Of a stretch of DNA of 7,467 bases, positions 5,637 to 7,467 are shown one piece after another; the first letter of the stretch is position 1, and every line of letters starts with the position of its first letter. The DNA lies in contig CALCHA010000626.1 in NCBI GenBank assembly GCA_937901265.1, forward strand, positions 1 through 7,467, in the 5' to 3' direction. The notes under the pieces are model-generated. The model did not search any database and had not been told where the DNA came from. It was given only the letters and a program-made list of their open reading frames with translations. This DNA comes from an uncultured Phycisphaerales bacterium. GTDB lineage: Bacteria > Planctomycetota > Phycisphaerae > WQYP01. Made by a program: the position numbers and the translations under genes.

Positions 5637-7051
5637 CAGGCCGCGGCGACGGCGTTCACGGCCGGCAGGGCTGCGACCACGGGCAGCGCCTGCACCTCGA
5701 CGGGGAAGCCCCGGCCGGGATCGATGGCGCGGATACCGCGGGCTTCCATGCGGTTCACCCGTTCGATGCTCATCAGCACGCCGATGGCCGCCGCGTTCAT
5801 GATCCAGCCGGTGCCGCCGCTGGAAATCAGCGGGAGGGCGATACCCTTGGTGGGCATGGAGGCCGTCACGACGGCCACGTTGATGGCCGCCTGCAGGCCC
5901 ACGATCGCCGTGATGCCGAAGGCCACGAGTTTGCCGAAGAGGTTCTGCGAGCGGCTCATGACGCGCCACCCGACGACCACGAAGGCCGCGAACAAAAGCA
6001 CCACCATCGCCGCCCCCACGAACCCCAGTTCCTCGCAGATCACGGCAAAGATGAAGTCGGTGTTGTCCTCCGGCAGGTAGCCCATTTTCTGAATGCCGTT
6101 GCCGAGGCCCAGGCCAAACCAGCCGCCGCTGGAAATGGAGAGCAGTGACTGGATGAGGTGATAGCCGGCACCCTGCGATTCCGCCCAGGGATTGCGATAC
6201 GCCAGCAGCCGTTCGCGCCGCCACGGCGTGTTGAGCATTTTGTAAATCACCAGCCCGATGGGAGGAATCAGCAGCGCCAGTTGCCACAGCCGCACCCCCG
6301 CCATCAGCGTCATTAGCAGCACCACAGCCGCGATCAGCACCGTCGTGCCAAAATCCTCTTTGACGACCAGCGCCGCGGTGATGCCGAAGATGGCCATGAC
6401 CGGCAGGAAGCCCCACAGGAACGAATGGATTTTGTCCGCCCGGTGCACCGCATAAGCGGCCACGAAGAGCACCAGGGAGAGCTTGGCCAGTTCCGAGGGT
6501 TGAAAGCCGATCGGTCCGAGGGCGAACCAGCGACGGGCCCCATTGATCTCTTTGCCGAAGGGCGTCGCCAGCACGGCCACGAGCAGGCCAATGGTGACAA
6601 GCGTCAGCCAGGTCGCGGGGCTGCGCAGGAGGGAGAAGCGGCCACCGGTCTTGCCGAGGAACCAGCGGTAATCCATCCGCCACATGGCGGTCATGGCGAG
6701 TAGCGCGACCAGGGCGTGAATGGCATTTTTGTTGTTGAAGGAGGCCATGAGCCAGTGTTCGCCCGAGGTGCGCACGCGGGAGTAGGCAATTTGGACCACC
6801 ACCAGCCCGGAGCATAGCAGCGCCGCGGTGATGAGGAAGAGCAACTGGTCCAGCGAGAGCGAGAGCGGGGTGAGCACGAAGCGCGACCGCCCCACGTAAG
6901 GGGCCGCCGGCACCGCATTTACCAGCGCCGGAACAGCCTCAAACCCATCCCCCGCCCGCCGCGGAAAAGTGGCCCGGGCGGGCCACCGATTGTTCGTTTT
7001 GGTTACCGGCATGGCTCCACGCGCAAAAAACGCCTCATATTCCCCACCCAT
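5636..7051 (-). CDS. ftsW: SEDS-family septal peptidoglycan polymerase FtsW
   Basis: A polytopic membrane protein (471 residues, about 10 helices) that polymerises lipid II at the septum together with a class B PBP. After a cytoplasmic tail of about 65 residues, predicted helices lie near 67-90, 109-124, 148-163, 185-203, 208-229, 232-250, 255-271, 331-360, 373-396 and 402-428. Signatures are NGARRWFALGPIGFQPSELA (170-189), KEDFGTTVL (231-239), NPWAESQGAGYHLIQSLLSI (287-306), GLGLGNGIQKMGYLPEDNTD (313-332), FAVICEELGFVG (335-346) and LPLISSGGTGWI (406-417). The form YLPE.NTDFIFAVICEELG and the location next to murG favour FtsW over RodA. The Asp considered catalytic in SEDS proteins (E. coli FtsW Asp297, in NPWEDP) aligns with Glu291 here. 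The C-terminus is an Ala/Val/Pro-rich tail. The start is uncertain: ATG 7051 (listed) or ATG 7012 (MPVTKTNN...); neither has a well-spaced ribosome binding site. It is the first gene of the cluster. Confidence 0.97.
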   Translation of the reverse strand: MGGEYEAFFARGAMPVTKTNNRWPARATFPRRAGDGFEAVPALVNAVPAAPYVGRSRFVLTPLSLSLDQLLFLITAALLCSGLVVVQIAYSRVRTSGEHWLMASFNNKNAIHALVALLAMTAMWRMDYRWFLGKTGGRFSLLRSPATWLTLVTIGLLVAVLATPFGKEINGARRWFALGPIGFQPSELAKLSLVLFVAAYAVHRADKIHSFLWGFLPVMAIFGITAALVVKEDFGTTVLIAAVVLLMTLMAGVRLWQLALLIPPIGLVIYKMLNTPWRRERLLAYRNPWAESQGAGYHLIQSLLSISSGGWFGLGLGNGIQKMGYLPEDNTDFIFAVICEELGFVGAAMVVLLFAAFVVVGWRVMSRSQNLFGKLVAFGITAIVGLQAAINVAVVTASMPTKGIALPLISSGGTGWIMNAAAIGVLMSIERVNRMEARGIRAIDPGRGFPVEVQALPVVAALPAVNAVAAA

Positions 7052-7079
7052 CGGCCCACACAGCCGTCAAGGTCTACTT

Positions 7080-7107
7080 TTTATCAGAACCAGCCCCACC
7101 ATGACAA
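7080..7107 (-). promoter_or_regulatory. Candidate sigma70-type promoter for the ftsW-ftsQ cluster
   Basis: On the minus strand TTGTCA (7107-7102, 5 of 6 matches to TTGACA) and GATAAA (7085-7080, 4 of 6 to TATAAT) are separated by 16 bases. Transcription would start near 7073, about 20 bases before the ATG at 7051. It lies in the 72-base gap between the PIN toxin gene and ftsW. The gap shows no intrinsic terminator, so read-through from upstream is also possible. The match is by eye only, and the sigma factor preference of this organism is unknown. Confidence 0.35.
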
Positions 7108-7123
7108 AGCCACCGCTCCGCCC

Positions 7124-7467
7124 TCACCAGACCCGCGTAACCCCGTAGGCGTCAAAACAGACATCGACGGACAGCAGCGCCATGCCATGCCGAAGACATT
7201 GGCTGGCGATCAAGCGATCAAAAGGATCCTTGTGGCCCGACGGAGCAAGCTCGCCCACGCCCAATGCGTCTTCGGTGCTGATAGACAAAAATGCGATGCC
7301 TTGGGCCTTCGCCCTCTCAACGAAGGCCGCCAGCGTGCCGCTTTTGATCTTCAGCTTTCCCAGGCGAACCTTGATCGCCATCTCCCACACACTGGCGACA
7401 CTCGCCACCCATTCGTTTGACGGATCGTCGATCAACTCACGCCCACGCGCCGACAATTCCGGTGCGT
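7124..7467 (-). CDS. vapC: PIN-domain VapC-like toxin (5' end cut by window edge)
   Basis: The C-terminal 113 codons of a PIN-domain ribonuclease of the type II toxin-antitoxin family are visible, out of perhaps about 130. The frame is open to the window edge, reading APELSARGRELIDDPSNEWV, so the TTG at 7456 is not the likely start. The first conserved Asp (usually LLDTH) lies beyond the window. Family landmarks seen are ASVASVWEMAIKVRLGKL (visible residues 21-38, acidic Glu28), HKDPFDRLIASQ (78-89, Asp83) and SVDVCFDAYGV (99-109, Asp101), ending in the typical Val-Trp. These acidic residues coordinate the metal ion in PIN nucleases. The DPFDR form resembles the COG3744 subgroup of VapC. An antitoxin gene would be expected just upstream, outside the window. 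The gene points the same way as ftsW, 72 bases away, and appears slightly less GC-rich than the dcw genes, which fits mobile cargo. RNA target and activity cannot be judged from this part. Confidence 0.87.
   Translation of the reverse strand, partial: APELSARGRELIDDPSNEWVASVASVWEMAIKVRLGKLKIKSGTLAAFVERAKAQGIAFLSISTEDALGVGELAPSGHKDPFDRLIASQCLRHGMALLSVDVCFDAYGVTRVW

Noticed and set aside
4522..5802. Plus-strand open frame of 426 codons
   Set aside because: Antisense to murG and the end of ftsW. Pro/His/Arg-rich shadow without any recognisable domain.
7012..7040. Short out-of-frame upstream frame (about 11 codons) in the ftsW leader with an ATG near 7037
   Set aside because: Too short and without independent support. 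It matters only if ftsW starts at 7012, which is undecided.
1..7467. CRISPR arrays, tRNA or rRNA genes, insertion sequences, long direct repeats
   Set aside because: None seen on reading both strands. The window is almost completely filled by protein-coding genes of one operon.

Overview
The window holds a compact, co-oriented division and cell wall (dcw) cluster on the minus strand. In transcription order it reads ftsW, murG, murC, murB, ddl and ftsQ, with ftsQ running off the low-coordinate edge. At the high-coordinate edge, upstream of ftsW, lies the 3' part of a PIN-domain (VapC-like) toxin gene, also on the minus strand. All the visible coding capacity is on the minus strand. The long plus-strand open frames are antisense shadows of these genes, as expected in GC-rich DNA.

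Organism: the DNA is clearly GC-rich by eye, genes are tightly packed, and most start codons have Shine-Dalgarno sequences (GGGAGG for murG, AAGGAGG for murC, AGGAG for ddl). The gene order ftsW-murG-murC-murB-ddl-ftsQ is the classic bacterial dcw order, so the organism is diderm-like with a peptidoglycan wall. Several proteins are divergent from the proteobacterial and Gram-positive types (MurG motifs, the MurC segment around DRSFHNLHP and EEDHLDYY, a poorly conserved FtsQ). This leads me to suspect the Planctomycetota-Verrucomicrobiota superphylum, perhaps Phycisphaerae. That placement is inference from protein flavour and is not proven.

Region by region: 7124-7467 is the C-terminal part of a VapC-like PIN protein. 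7052-7123 is a short spacer that contains a plausible promoter for the cluster. 5636-7051 is ftsW, the SEDS peptidoglycan polymerase of the divisome. 5556-5636 is a 26-codon open frame whose start overlaps the ftsW stop and whose stop overlaps the murG start. 4291-5559 is murG (lipid II synthesis). 4189-4290 is a leader with a strong ribosome binding site for murC. 2638-4188 is murC and 1800-2678 is murB, which overlaps murC by 41 bases. 1693-1799 is a 107-base spacer with a hairpin. 748-1692 is ddl, and 1-726 is the N-terminal 242 codons of an FtsQ-like divisome protein. There is no gene-free stretch over 300 bases.

How they work together: MurB makes UDP-MurNAc, MurC adds the first amino acid (normally L-Ala), and Ddl supplies the D-Ala-D-Ala dipeptide. 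MurG converts lipid I to lipid II, FtsW polymerises lipid II at the septum, and FtsQ bridges and regulates the divisome. I see no new multi-gene system. The points worth a second look are the doubly overlapping mini-frame between ftsW and murG, a Glu in FtsW where SEDS polymerases normally carry an essential Asp, and altered signature motifs in MurG.
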